Shown here: piece after piece, positions 21,757 to 32,075 of the stretch
Numbering within the stretch: position 1 is the first letter of the stretch
Layout: each line of letters begins with the position of its first letter
Origin: Rhizomys pruinosus
Lineage: Eukaryota; Chordata; Mammalia; Rodentia; Spalacidae
DNA: 64,000 nt
Direction: 5' to 3'
NCBI GenBank assembly: GCA_009823505.1
Contig: VZQC01006589.1
Coordinates: forward strand, 8,938,454-9,002,453
Notes under the pieces: model-generated
What the model saw: the letters and a program-made list of their open reading frames with translations, nothing else
Told to the model about the DNA's origin: nothing
Database searches by the model: none
Program-made: the position numbers and the translations under genes

Positions 21757-21901
21757 TTTTGCCTTTTTGAGACCAGATCTCTCTGTGGCCCTAGCTGCCT
21801 TAGAACTTGCTTTGTAGACCAGGCTGGCCTCAAAATCACAGAGATCTGCCTGTCCATGTCTCCAGAGTGCTGAAATTAAAGACCTGTGCCACCATGTCTG
21901 G
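21757..21901 (-). mobile_element. B1 SINE, antisense, diverged
   Basis: TGCCTTTTTGAGACCAGATC to GTGCCACCATGTCTGGTTG. Confidence 0.78.
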
Positions 21902-22070
21902 TTGTGAGTGTTTTGTCTGCTTGGATTTAAATGTACCAGAAGAGGCCATTGGAATCCCTTGAACTGGAGTTAGGATGGTTGTTAGCTGCCATGTGGGTAC
22001 TGGGAACTCAGGCTCGGTCCTCAGCAAGAATAGCCAGTGCTCTTAGCTACAGAGCCATTTCTCCAGCCCC
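21902..22070 (-). mobile_element. B2-type SINE, antisense
   Basis: TGTGAGTGTTTTGTCTGCTT to GAGCCATTTCTCCAGCCCC. It directly abuts the preceding B1, another B1-B2 pair in the same order. Confidence 0.75.
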
Positions 22071-22106
22071 TCGTATAATTTTGATGGACCAAAAACCTTA
22101 AATTCT

Positions 22107-22240
22107 TCTGTGTAGGTGGCACATGCCTTTAATCTCAGTACTTGGGAGGCAGAGGCAGGCATAGCTCTGAGTTCAAGGTCATCCTAGTCTGTATAGCAAG
22201 TTCCAGGCCAGCTAGAGCTACACAGTAAGACCTGTCTCAA
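22107..22240 (+). mobile_element. B1 SINE, first copy
   Basis: CTGTGTAGGTGGCACATGCC to GTAAGACCTGTCTCAATA. Its second half lies inside the 204-bp duplicated segment. Confidence 0.8.
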
Positions 22241-22557
22241 TATTTTTTTTTATCTCTTGGCTTATATCACTTACCTGGCATTTAATTCACTGAAAAAAAC
22301 CTTTCTGTTTTTGGGTGTGATGGCCTATGCTTTTAATCCCAGCACTCTGGAGGCAGAGGCAGGCATAGCTCTGAGTTCAAGGTCATCCTAGTCTGTATAG
22401 CAAGTTCCAGGCCAGCTAGAGCTACACAGTAAGACCTGTCTCAATATTTTTTTTTATCTCTTGGCTTATATCACTTACCTGGCATTTAATTCACTGAAAA
22501 AAACCTTTCTGTTTTTGGGTGTGATGGCCTATGCTTTTAATCCCAGCACTCTGGAGG
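22150..22557. repeat. Exact-looking 204-bp tandem duplication joined within B1 elements
   Basis: The stretch from the second half of one B1, through the sequence between, to the first half of the next B1 occurs twice with a spacing of 204 bases; for example ATCCTAGTCTGTATAGC starts at 22181 and 22385. I found no difference between the copies. Both ends fall in the B1 phrase GGAGGCAGAGGCAGGC, as expected for unequal exchange between two B1s. Confidence 0.92.
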
Positions 22558-22665
22558 CAGAGGCAGGCAGATCTCTTGAGTTCCAAGCCAGCTTGTTCTA
22601 CATAGCAAGTTCCAGGTCAGCTGGGTTACTGGTAGACCCTGCCTCAAAAAACAAAAATAAATAAA
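22516..22665 (+). mobile_element. B1 SINE, following the duplication
   Basis: GGGTGTGATGGCCTATGCTT to AGACCCTGCCTCAAAAAAC. Its 5' part is also found at 22312-22350 as part of the duplicated unit, where it is fused to the rear half of the upstream B1. Confidence 0.85.
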
Positions 22666-22687
22666 ACCCCAACCTTTGTTATTATAC

Positions 22688-22815
22688 TTTGGTTATTTTG
22701 AGGCAGGGTCTCACTTTGTAGTCCCAGGCTGACCTGGATCTTACAGTGATCTGCTTGCCTGTGCCTCTGCCTCGTGAGTGCTGGGATGAAAGGCGAGGGC
22801 CACCACATGTGACCT
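22688..22815 (-). mobile_element. B1 SINE, antisense, diverged
   Basis: TTTGAGGCAGGGTCTCACTT to GGCGAGGGCCACCACATGTG. The sequence from 22816 to exon 8 shows no recognisable element. Confidence 0.75.
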
Positions 22816-23483
22816 TAAAAACCTTCTAACAGCAGTATAAATTGAACATGGTAACATGGAAATCTCAGCTGTCCCAGTGTACGTATGGATGGACATTGAC
22901 CATGAGGCAGGGGCTTGGGCATTTCTGCCATCGGCCCATCCTGCTCCGTCCTACCCTCTTCCCTCTCCAGCCAGAGTCTGTCTCATCCTTTAAAATGCAC
23001 TTCAGTGTCCAGTGTCATTTCTTTCATGATATCTTTGAGACCTAAGTCTGCTTCACACGTGAAGTTGATTTGTTCCCTTCATGTCCCGTTGAAGTCAGAG
23101 TCTTCCAGTTCCTGTGCTTCCCAAGGACACAGTTCTAGTTGGAACTCCACTAGGAAGCCCTCTCAGACTGTAGGTGGAGTCAGGCTGAGGGCTTCATTGG
23201 CTCTGTCATTAAATTCAACCTGTCATTGGATGTCTCAAGAACAATTGCAGTTCCTGTGATTGCATCCTGACTGCATAGCCTTGGAAGAATTTGGAATTTG
23301 TATCGTTTTCCTTAATTGCAGAAGTTAGTCATTTTAAACAAAAACTCATTTGGACAGAAGCTATCCTGGGTTTGTGATGGTCCAGTAAATTGACATGTCA
23401 CTGTGACTGTGTGGGATGGTGTTAGGATCTGTCATAGTGTGATCCCATTAGAGCCTGATAGTCACATTTCCGCTTTCCGCTAG

Positions 23484-23704
23484 GCTGGGCACCCATTCCA
23501 GCAGCGCTGTGCACAGTCAGCCTACTGCAGCAGTAAGCAGAAGTGGGAGGCGCCCGTCTTCCTCCTCTTCCTGGACTGTGTCTGGCAGATCCTCCGGCAG
23601 TTTCCTTGCTCCTTCGAATTCAATGAGCATTTTCTCATCTTGCTCTTTGAGCATGCCTACGCCTCACAATTTGGAACATTCCTGGGTAACAATGAAAGTG
23701 AAAG
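23484..23704 (+). CDS. Mtmr9: Mtmr9 exon 8
   Basis: The acceptor CTTTCCGCTAG ends at 23483 and the donor GTGAGTG starts at 23705. Residues 372-444 plus two bases of Arg445 begin AGHPFQQRCAQSAYCSSKQK and include PVFLLFLDCVWQILRQFP and FLILLFEHAYASQFGTFLGN. The GHPFxxR and PxFLxFLDCVxQ blocks are hallmarks of the myotubularin phosphatase-like domain after the signature loop. Ser-Ser in YCSSKQK replaces human Asn-Thr. Confidence 0.96.
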
Positions 23705-23741
23705 GTGAGTGATGCACGTGGGTCACTCCCAGGGCTGCGTG

Positions 23742-23841
23742 GCTAGGATACCAGGTACAGGTTTCCTGTGGGCCACTAGGATACCAGGTACAGGCTTCCT
23801 GTGGGCCACTAGGATACCAGGTACAGGCTTCTTGTGGGCCA
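23742..23841. repeat. 33-bp minisatellite, three copies
   Basis: Three head-to-tail copies starting CTAGGATACCAGGTACAGG differ at two positions. They lie 38 bases downstream of the exon 8 donor. Confidence 0.93.
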
Positions 23842-23985
23842 CGCATGTGCAGGTTGAGAGGATGCCCTGAACTTATTCCATTGTCTCAGAGCTAGTTGAC
23901 GCACAGTTACAAGTTTTGAGTGAACTGAACAACCGTTTCTATGTTTGTTTCTTTATGTGGGACCACAGTTTCTTTTTATAAAATT

Positions 23986-24207
23986 TAATTTAGTTTTTTT
24001 AATTTTATGTGTATGATTGTTTTGCCTGTATGTGTGTAAGTGCACACATATCGTGCAGTGCCCATGGAGGTCAGAAGAGAGCGTCAGATCCCCTGGAGCT
24101 AGAGTTAGGGATAGTTGTTACTCACCATGTGGGTGTTGGAAACTGATCCCAGATCCTCTGAAAGAAGAGCCAGTGTTCTTAACTGCTGAGCCATCTCTCC
24201 AGCCCCC
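23986..24207 (-). mobile_element. B2 SINE, antisense
   Basis: TTTTAATTTTATGTGTATGA to GAGCCATCTCTCCAGCCCCC. Confidence 0.87.
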
Positions 24208-24356
24208 AAAAGACCACAGTTTCTTATGTTTGGGAGAAGGCTGAGCATATGACCCAGGTGTGCCCTCCATGTACTTGTGTAGGAAAGTAATACCAGAGAA
24301 ATTAAGCAACTGGTCCAGAGACACAGCTTGTAACATGAAAAGCATGGGTGGCCTTG

Positions 24357-24560
24357 GTGCTGGAGAGATGGCTCAGCAGGTAGAGATTTCCCCGCTCTCG
24401 CAGAGGGCCGCATTTGATTCTTGCCTTGGTTAGCTCACAACCTCTCCAGCTCCAGGGCATCCAGCAACCCTCTCCAGGCCTCTGCAGGCAGCTGTACTCA
24501 TATGTATGTGTTCCAAACACAGACACACAAATTAAAAAGTAAAAAATAATTCTTTAAAAG
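24357..24560 (+). mobile_element. B2-type SINE, diverged
   Basis: GTGCTGGAGAGATGGCTCAG to CACACAAATTAAAAAG. The middle is diverged. Confidence 0.75.
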
Positions 24561-25057
24561 CACGAACTTGTTGTAGGTCTTCTGGTTCCTGCTCCTGGTT
24601 TTGACTGCCTGTTTCACCTAGAAGTTCTCCCTAGGCCTTGAGTGACAGTGCTGCTTCCTAGTCCAGCCATCAGGGTACAAATGTATGTAGAAGTTTCGTG
24701 GCAGATACTCCTGAACAGTCTTAACTGATGATCTGGGTACAGTTGCCGGGCATCCCAGAGAAACCGGCCAGATTTTAGTATCATGAGCATAAGTGCTGTC
24801 TGTACCATAGGTGTCTCAGGAACAAAAAAAGCAAGAAAGCTGTTTTGATTTTTTACTTAGCTATTTTAAAATACAATCCCAGGTATACTTATAACAGATG
24901 ACCTCTGGGTCTGGTGCCATTCTCTGGATTAAGGCTCATCTTCAAACTGGATGGGACCAGATTCTGATTTTGTCTTGCTGTCTTCCTATAAGCCTGTGAG
25001 ACAGTTTTTGTCTTGTTATTGAGAACTATACTGCCAATTGAATTTTCTGACAAGTAT

Positions 25058-25428
25058 TTTGAAGACTTATTTTTATTATCTGGTGTATGTCTGTGAATGC
25101 ATGCCTTTCTGTGTGAGTGAATTTTATTATTTATATGTGCATGTGTCTGCACATGTATGTAGATGGCTTTGGAGACCAGAAAAGGATGTTGGGTCCTCTG
25201 GAGCTGGAGCTGTTACAGCAATTGTGAGTTTCATGATGAGAGTGCTGGGAACTGAACTCCTCCTCGACTTAAGGCAGGGAGATTCTGTATCAAGCGAAGT
25301 CCTGCAGTAGATATATCACATAAGACTGCTCTTAGATACAGAAGCTTTTTCTGCTCTTTGCACTTCTGTCAGGACTCTGGAAGAAAGTAGCAGGCTAAGC
25401 ATTCTTAGTGGCTGAACCATCTCTCCAG
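25058..25428 (-). mobile_element. B2-type SINE split by a foreign 140-bp segment
   Basis: A diverged reversed B2 runs to about 25265 (GTGCTGGGAACTGAACTCC) and its last part resumes at about 25407 (GTGGCTGAACCATCTCTCCA). Between them is a non-SINE segment that starts CTTAAGGCAGGGAGATTC and resembles sequence at 31972-32075. Confidence 0.7.
25266..25406. repeat. Unidentified segment, related copy in intron 9
   Basis: The stretch containing TCAAGCGAAGTCCTGCAGTA and CATAAGACTGCTCTTA matches 31972-32075 over roughly 100 bases with scattered differences. This copy sits inside a B2. I do not recognise the family. Confidence 0.75.
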
Positions 25429-25442
25429 GACACCCCTTCCAA

Positions 25443-25500
25443 GTCCGCACACGCGTGCATGCGTGCGTGTGTGTGTGTGTGCATGTGTGTGTGTGTGTTT
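25443..25500. repeat. (GT)n-rich microsatellite, imperfect
   Basis: CGTGCATGCGTGCG passes into GT repeats with a GCAT interruption. Confidence 0.9.
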
Positions 25501-25596
25501 AGGTATGTGTTAGGAATGCATGTGGAAGTCAGAGCATGACTTGTAGGAGTCACTGCTTTCCTTGCAGCATGTGGTGCCAGGGACTGAACTCTGGCT

Positions 25597-25770
25597 TGGT
25601 GCCGGCACATTGTACTGAGCACCGTCTCACCTGGTGCTGGCACATTGCACTGTGCCGTCTCACCTGGTGCCAGCACAGTGCACTGTGCGCCGTCTCACCT
25701 GGTGCTGGCACATTGCACTGTGAGCCGTCTCACCTGGTGCCGGCACATTGCACTGTGCACCATCTCACTG
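25597..25770. repeat. 35-bp minisatellite, five copies, in Mtmr9 intron 8
   Basis: Units of 33-36 bases contain GGCACATTGCACTGTG and CCGTCTCACCTGGTGC. The seed may be a diverged SINE phrase (GGGACTGAACTCTGGC) directly upstream. It lies about 150 bases before exon 9. Confidence 0.9.
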
Positions 25771-25917
25771 ACCTCTGACAAATATTTTTATTTTAAAGCA
25801 TTTTTTTCCAGTCTTGTTTTCTGTCACATAGGGAATAGAGGTTGTCTTATTAAGAGTGGCATTAACAGTGGTTGTTGTAGGTTAATGGCTTTAACGGCTA
25901 TTTTCTTCCTTGATCAG

Positions 25918-26069
25918 ATGTAAGCTGAAGCTACAGCAGAAAACCATGTCTTTGTGGTCTTGGGTCAATCGGCCCAGCGAGCTCACCGAATTCACCAATC
26001 CACTCTTTGAAGCCAACAGCCTGGTCATCTGGCCTTCTGTTGCTCCCCAGAGTCTACAGCTATGGGAAG
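25918..26069 (+). CDS. Mtmr9: Mtmr9 exon 9
   Basis: The acceptor TTCCTTGATCAG ends at 25917 and the donor GTAACC starts at 26070. One base completes Arg445, residues 446-495 follow and the last base begins Gly496. The sequence CKLKLQQKTMSLWSWVNRPS through LVIWPSVAPQSLQLWE matches the end of the phosphatase-like domain, including the TxSLWxWVN block common to myotubularins. A C8 tract in the intron follows at about 26080. Confidence 0.95.
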
Positions 26070-26345
26070 GTAACCCCTCCCCCCCCCATGCAGAGCTTGC
26101 TTTCACTCTGAGCTGTACTGTGGCTGCCTGGGAGGGTAGGCAGTGGTTGGTATTTGAAGATGTCAAGCTGGCCCCCTGTGTCTGGGTGTTACTATTTTCT
26201 GTGTGTGGGCTGCTGTGTCTTCCATGTCAGCTGACTAGTCACACTTTGTTCACTCTCCATTTTAAATTAACAGCCATGATCTGATAGACACTGCTGTTTA
26301 TGTCATTTATTGTTTCTCCTAGATAAGAAGTGTATTGCTATTTTT

Positions 26346-26557
26346 TAAATATATTATTTTTATTTTATGTGTACGAAGGTATTGCCTGCATGTATGTAAG
26401 TGTACCCATGTTGTACAATTCCCGAGGAGATCAGAAAAAGGCGTTGGACCTCCTGGAACTGGAGTTAGGGTTAGCTGCTGTGCGGGTGTGAGATTTGAAC
26501 CCTGGTCCTCTGCAAGAGCAGCCAGTGCTCTTAAGTGCTGAGCCATCTCTCCAGCCT
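26346..26557 (-). mobile_element. B2 SINE, antisense
   Basis: TATTTTTATTTTATGTGTAC to GAGCCATCTCTCCAGCC. The 26560-26984 interval holds no recognisable element or exon. Confidence 0.85.
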
Positions 26558-26984
26558 GGAATATTACCTTTGGCTTAAGGGAGTTGGTAGGTAGTTGGGA
26601 CACAAATAAATTGTAAGCTCCTGGGGAGTGTTTCTATCTGTTATCTTTGGAAGCTGTCATTCCAGTAGGTTATCGTGTTAAATGATGTCACACACTTACC
26701 CAGCTAGTCATCCCAGTAGAGTCTGGAGCTGGTCATACCTCATCATTCATGTGGAACAGCAGTCTGTATTGCACTTCCAGGTGTGTCCTAAAATTGGTTT
26801 CTTACATGTATAATGTTTCAGACTACTGAAGCCAATTCCCTTAAATAATAAAGATTATTTTTTTTTAAATTACCAAAATTCACCTAAAGTGTAGTTAGAT
26901 AAATATCCATTAAAGTATAGTTTGATATCCAATAAACTGAGACTGAAAATGCCGTGTAGTTTTCTGGAATCATTTGAAGACAGT

Positions 26985-29900
26985 ACATCTGTAGTCACGG
27001 TTGTAGTCCACCTGTAGTCATGGTTGTAGTCCATCTGCAGTCACGGTTGTAGTCCATCTGCAGTCACAGTTGTAGTCCATCTGCAGTCACAGTTGTAGTC
27101 CATCTGTAGTCACGGTTGTGGTCCATCTGTAGTCACGGTTGCAGTCACGGTTGTGGTCCATCTGCAGTCACGGTTGTGGTCCATCTGCAGTCACGGTTGT
27201 GGTCCATCTGCAGTCACGGTTGTGGTCCATCTGCAGTCACGGTTGTGGTCCATCTGCAGTCACGGTTGTGGTCCATCTGCAGTCACGGTTGTGGTCCATC
27301 TGCAGTCACGGTTGTGGTCCATCTGCAGTCACGGTTGTGGTCCATCTGCAGTCACGGTTGTGGTCCATCTGCAGTCACGGTTGTGGTCCATCTGCAGTCA
27401 CGGTTGTGGTCCATCTGCAGTCATGGTTGTGGTCCATCTGCAGTCATGGTTGTGGTCCATCTGTAGTCATGGTTGTGGTCCATCTGTAGTCATGGTTGTG
27501 GTCCATCTGCAGTCATGGTTGTGGTCCATCTGCAGTCACGGTTGTGGTCCATCTGCAGTCACGGTTGTGGTCCATCTGCAGTCACGGTTGTGGTCCATCT
27601 GCAGTCATGGTTGTGGTCCATCTGCAGTCATGGTTGTGGTCCATCTGCAGTCACGGTTGTGGTCCATCTGCAGTCACGGTTGTGGTCCATCTGCAGTCAC
27701 GGTTGTGGTCCATCTGCAGTCACGGTTGTGGTCCATCTGCAGTCACGGTTGTGGTCCATCTGCAGTCATGGTTGTGGTCCATCTGCAGTCATGGTTGTGG
27801 TCCATCTGCAGTCATGGTTGTGGTCCATCTGCAGTCATGGTTGTGGTCCATCTGCAGTCACGGTTGTGGTCCATCTGCAGTCACGGTTGTGGTCCATCTG
27901 CAGTCACGGTTGTGGTCCATCTGCAGTCATGGTTGTGGTCCATCTGCAGTCATGGTTGTGGTCCATCTGCAGTCACGGTTGTGGTCCATCTGCAGTCATG
28001 GTTGTGGTCCATCTGCAGTCATGGTTGTGGTCCATCTGCAGTCATGGTTGTGGTCCATCTGCAGTCATGGTTGTGGTCCATCTGCAGTCATGGTTGTGGT
28101 CCATCTGCAGTCACGGTTGTGGTCCATCTGCAGTCACGGTTGTGGTCCATCTGCAGTCACGGTTGTGGTCCATCTGCAGTCATGGTTGTGGTCCATCTGC
28201 AGTCATGGTTGTGGTCCATCTGCAGTCACGGTTGTGGTCCATCTGCAGTCACGGTTGTGGTCCATCTGCAGTCACGGTTGTGGTCCATCTGCAGTCACGG
28301 TTGTGGTCCATCTGCAGTCACGGTTGTGGTCCATCTGCAGTCACGGTTGTGGTCCATCTGCAGTCACGGTTGTGGTCCATCTGCAGTCACGGTTGTGGTC
28401 CATCTGCAGTCACGGTTGTGGTCCATCTGCAGTCATGGTTGTGGTCCATCTGCAGTCACGGTTGTGGTCCATCTGCAGTCACGGTTGTGGTCCATCTGCA
28501 GTCACGGTTGTGGTCCATCTGCAGTCACGGTTGTGGTCCATCTGCAGTCACGGTTGTGGTCCATCTGCAGTCACGGTTGTGGTCCATCTGCAGTCACGGT
28601 TGTGGTCCATCTGCAGTCACGGTTGTGGTCCATCTGCAGTCACGGTTGTGGTCCATCTGCAGTCACGGTTGTGGTCCATCTGCAGTCACGGTTGTGGTCC
28701 ATCTGCAGTCACGGTTGTGGTCCATCTGCAGTCACGGTTGTGGTCCATCTGCAGTCACGGTTGTGGTCCATCTGCAGTCACGGTTGTGGTCCATCTGCAG
28801 TCACGGTTGTGGTCCATCTGCAGTCACGGTTGTGGTCCATCTGCAGTCACGGTTGTGGTCCATCTGCAGTCACGGTTGTGGTCCATCTGCAGTCACGGTT
28901 GTGGTCCATCTGCAGTCACGGTTGTGGTCCATCTGCAGTCACGGTTGTGGTCCATCTGCAGTCACGGTTGTGGTCCATCTGCAGTCACGGTTGTGGTCCA
29001 TCTGCAGTCACGGTTGTGGTCCATCTGCAGTCACGGTTGTGGTCCATCTGCAGTCACGGTTGTGGTCCATCTGCAGTCACGGTTGTGGTCCATCTGCAGT
29101 CACGGTTGTGGTCCATCTGCAGTCACGGTTGTGGTCCATCTGCAGTCACGGTTGTGGTCCATCTGCAGTCACGGTTGTGGTCCATCTGCAGTCACGGTTG
29201 TGGTCCATCTGCAGTCACGGTTGTGGTCCATCTGCAGTCACGGTTGTGGTCCATCTGCAGTCACGGTTGTGGTCCATCTGCAGTCACGGTTGTGGTCCAT
29301 CTGCAGTCACGGTTGTGGTCCATCTGCAGTCATGGTTGTGGTCCATCTGCAGTCACGGTTGTGGTCCATCTGCAGTCATGGTTGTGGTCCATCTGCAGTC
29401 ATGGTTGTGGTCCATCTGCAGTCATGGTTGTGGTCCATCTGCAGTCATGGTTGTGGTCCATCTGCAGTCATGGTTGTGGTCCATCTGCAGTCACGGTTGT
29501 GGTCCATCTGCAGTCACGGTTGTGGTCCATCTGCAGTCACGGTTGTGGTCCATCTGCAGTCATGGTTGTGGTCCATCTGCAGTCATGGTTGTGGTCCATC
29601 TGCAGTCATGGTTGTGGTCCATCTGCAGTCACGGTTGTGGTCCATCTGCAGTCACGGTTGTGGTCCATCTGCAGTCACGGTTGTGGTCCATCTGCAGTCA
29701 CGGTTGTGGTCCATCTGCAGTCACGGTTGTGGTCCATCTGCAGTCACGGTTGTGGTCCATCTGCAGTCACGGTTGTGGTCCATCTGCAGTCACGGTTGTG
29801 GTCCATCTGCAGTCACGGTTGTGGTCCATCTGCAGTCACGGTTGTGGTCCATCTGCAGTCATGGTTGTGGTCCATCTGCAGTCATGGTTGTGGTCCATCT

Positions 29901-30844
29901 GCAGTCATGGTTGTGGTCCATCTGCAGTCACGGTTGTGGTCCATCTGCAGTCACGGTTGTGGTCCATCTGCAGTCACGGTTGTGGTCCATCTGCAGTCAC
30001 GGTTGTGGTCCATCTGCAGTCACGGTTGTGGTCCATCTGCAGTCACGGTTGTGGTCCATCTGCAGTCACGGTTGTGGTCCATCTGCAGTCACGGTTGTGG
30101 TCCATCTGCAGTCACGGTTGTGGTCCATCTGCAGTCATGGTTGTGGTCCATCTGCAGTCATGGTTGTGGTCCATCTGCAGTCACGGTTGTGGTCCATCTG
30201 CAGTCATGGTTGTGGTCCATCTGCAGTCATGGTTGTGGTCCATCTGCAGTCATGGTTGTGGTCCATCTGCAGTCATGGTTGTGGTCCATCTGCAGTCATG
30301 GTTGTGGTCCATCTGCAGTCACGGTTGTGGTCCATCTGCAGTCACGGTTGTGGTCCATCTGCAGTCACGGTTGTGGTCCATCTGCAGTCACGGTTGTGGT
30401 CCATCTGCAGTCACGGTTGTGGTCCATCTGCAGTCACGGTTGTGGTCCATCTGCAGTCACGGTTGTGGTCCATCTGCAGTCACGGTTGTGGTCCATCTGC
30501 AGTCACGGTTGTGGTCCATCTGCAGTCACGGTTGTGGTCCATCTGCAGTCACGGTTGTGGTCCATCTGCAGTCACGGTTGTGGTCCATCTGCAGTCACGG
30601 TTGTGGTCCATCTGCAGTCACGGTTGTGGTCCATCTGCAGTCACGGTTGTGGTCCATCTGCAGTCATGGTTGTGGTCCATCTGCAGTCACGGTTGTGGTC
30701 CATCTGCAGTCACGGTTGTGGTCCATCTGCAGTCATGGTTGTGGTCCATCTGCAGTCACGGTTGTGGTCCATCTGCAGTCACGGTTGTGGTCCATCTGCA
30801 GTCACGGTTGTGGTCCATCTGCAGTCACGGTTGTGGTCCATCTG
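26985..30844. repeat. 23-bp satellite array in Mtmr9 intron 9, about 167 units
   Basis: The unit is TCCATCTGCAGTCACGG plus TTGTGG (23 bases). Units are of two main kinds, CACGG and CATGG, a CpG/TpG difference, arranged in runs. The left edge (26985-27125) carries older variants such as TTGTAG and CACCTGTAG, and one irregular short unit lies at about 27129-27145. Interior units differ almost only at the CpG. Because 23 is not a multiple of three and no stop occurs, all three forward frames stay open for over 1100 codons. These frames are artefacts of the repeat, inside an intron. The array ends at an N. Confidence 0.96.
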
Positions 30845-30845
30845 N
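30845..30845. other. Single-N assembly joint
   Basis: One N follows CCATCTG of the last array unit and is followed by unrelated sequence. The right edge shows no decayed units, unlike the left, so the array is probably cut short here. Confidence 0.85.
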
Positions 30846-30950
30846 GGCCACACCTTCTAAGACCTCCAAGAACAGTGCCACCAACTGGAGACAAATGTCT
30901 GAATACTTAAAGCCTATGGGGGACACTCATTCAAACCACCACAGGGTCTT
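30846..30950. mobile_element. Retroelement-like fragment, family uncertain
   Basis: CACACCTTCTAAGACC and CATTCAAACCACCACAGG resemble the end of a common rodent retroelement. The call rests on these phrases alone. Confidence 0.4.
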
Positions 30951-31241
30951 TTGTTTTTCCAAATGAATTTAAGGACCTTTTTTCCCAAGCCTGTGAAGAA
31001 GCTCTTGGGGATTTTAATTGGGATGGACTGTTAAGCTTTCTTGGTCTGCCTTGCCCCCTGTTTCTCCTGGCATGTCTCCTGTTGGCTGCATCCTCCCCTC
31101 CAGTGAGGCAGATACCCTCAGCACATGCTAGGTTCTTTGAGCAAGGTTTCTGGGCGTTGATTCTGTGAAGGCCTTTGGCTACCCAAAGCAGAACTTCTCC
31201 GCTTGTTTTCTGGATGTTGTAGATAGTTGCAGCTCACAAAA

Positions 31242-31499
31242 TAAGTGATTTTTTTTTTTTTTTGAGACAGGGTCTCCCTATAGCTCCAGCTGGCCTGGAA
31301 GTTAGTCTGTACACCAGGCTAGCCTTGAACTCACAGAGATCCACCTGCCTCTGCCTCCCAAGTGCTGGGATTAAAGGTGTGTGCCACCATGCCTGGCTTA
31401 GGGACGGTTCTTAGCCACCATATGGGTGCTGGGAATCGAACCCTGGTCCTCTGCAAGAGCAATCAGTGCTCTTAACTGCTGAGCTATGTCTCCAGCCCC
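31242..31499 (-). mobile_element. B1 plus half-B2 composite, antisense
   Basis: Poly-T and GAGACAGGGTCTCCCTATAG to GCCACCATGCCTGGCTTA, joined to GGACGGTTCTTAGCCACCAT and ending GAGCTATGTCTCCAGCCCC. It is the third example of this joined pair in the gene. Confidence 0.88.
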
Positions 31500-31552
31500 A
31501 ATAAGTGATTTCTTAAATGAGAAATTGCAGCTTTATTTCCTTTTTAAAGATT

Positions 31553-31694
31553 TCTGGGTCATTGAGATAGCTCAATAGATACAGGTGCTATTGGGTGTGG
31601 GAAGCTGAGCTTTGTCTCCAGGATTCACATGGTAGAAGGAAAGAACTGACTCCGGCAGGTTGTCTCCTTAACCTCCCCCCAACCACCACACAAA

Positions 31695-31742
<48 letters not shown>

Positions 31743-31743
31743 A
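31553..31743 (+). mobile_element. Diverged B2/B4-type SINE with (AAAT)n tail
   Basis: GGGTCATTGAGATAGCTCAA to CACCACACAAATTAAATAAA, then an AAAT run of about 12 units at 31696-31743. Confidence 0.7.
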
Positions 31744-31971
31744 TGTAGTAAAGATTTTTGAACGCTATCTGAGACAGTTTTATCTAAAAGCTAGTGTTGT
31801 GTTCAGTGGCTGAAATGAGAAGCTAGCTGTTGGGGACCGGTACCTGAGTATGATGTACTAGATCCCATCAGACCTTCCTGGGAAGGTGACGAGGTGACAG
31901 GAGGAATGCTACTGCTGCTGTGAGTGAATTCCTGCCACTGTGCTGAGAACAGAGGCTCAGTGCTTGCTGCA

Positions 31972-32075
31972 CTTAAAGCAGGGAGAGTCTGTGTCAAGCG
32001 AAGTCCTGCAGTAGATACATAAGACTGCTCTTAAGTACAGAAGATTTTTCTGCTGTTTGCACTTATGTCATAGAT
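31972..32075. repeat. Unidentified segment, related copy in intron 8
   Basis: GCACTTAAAGCAGGGAGAGT through TTTGCACTTATGTCATAG is the partner of 25266-25370. No SINE surrounds this copy. The following 32076-32860 interval shows no recognisable element or exon. Confidence 0.75.

Noticed and set aside
26985..30844. CRISPR-like array
   Set aside because: There are no unique spacers between the repeats. It is a head-to-tail satellite in a rodent intron.
27153..30966. Three overlapping forward frames of more than 1100 codons
   Set aside because: All three frames give the same 23-residue repeat from the 23-base satellite. Openness in every frame shows absence of stops, not coding selection.
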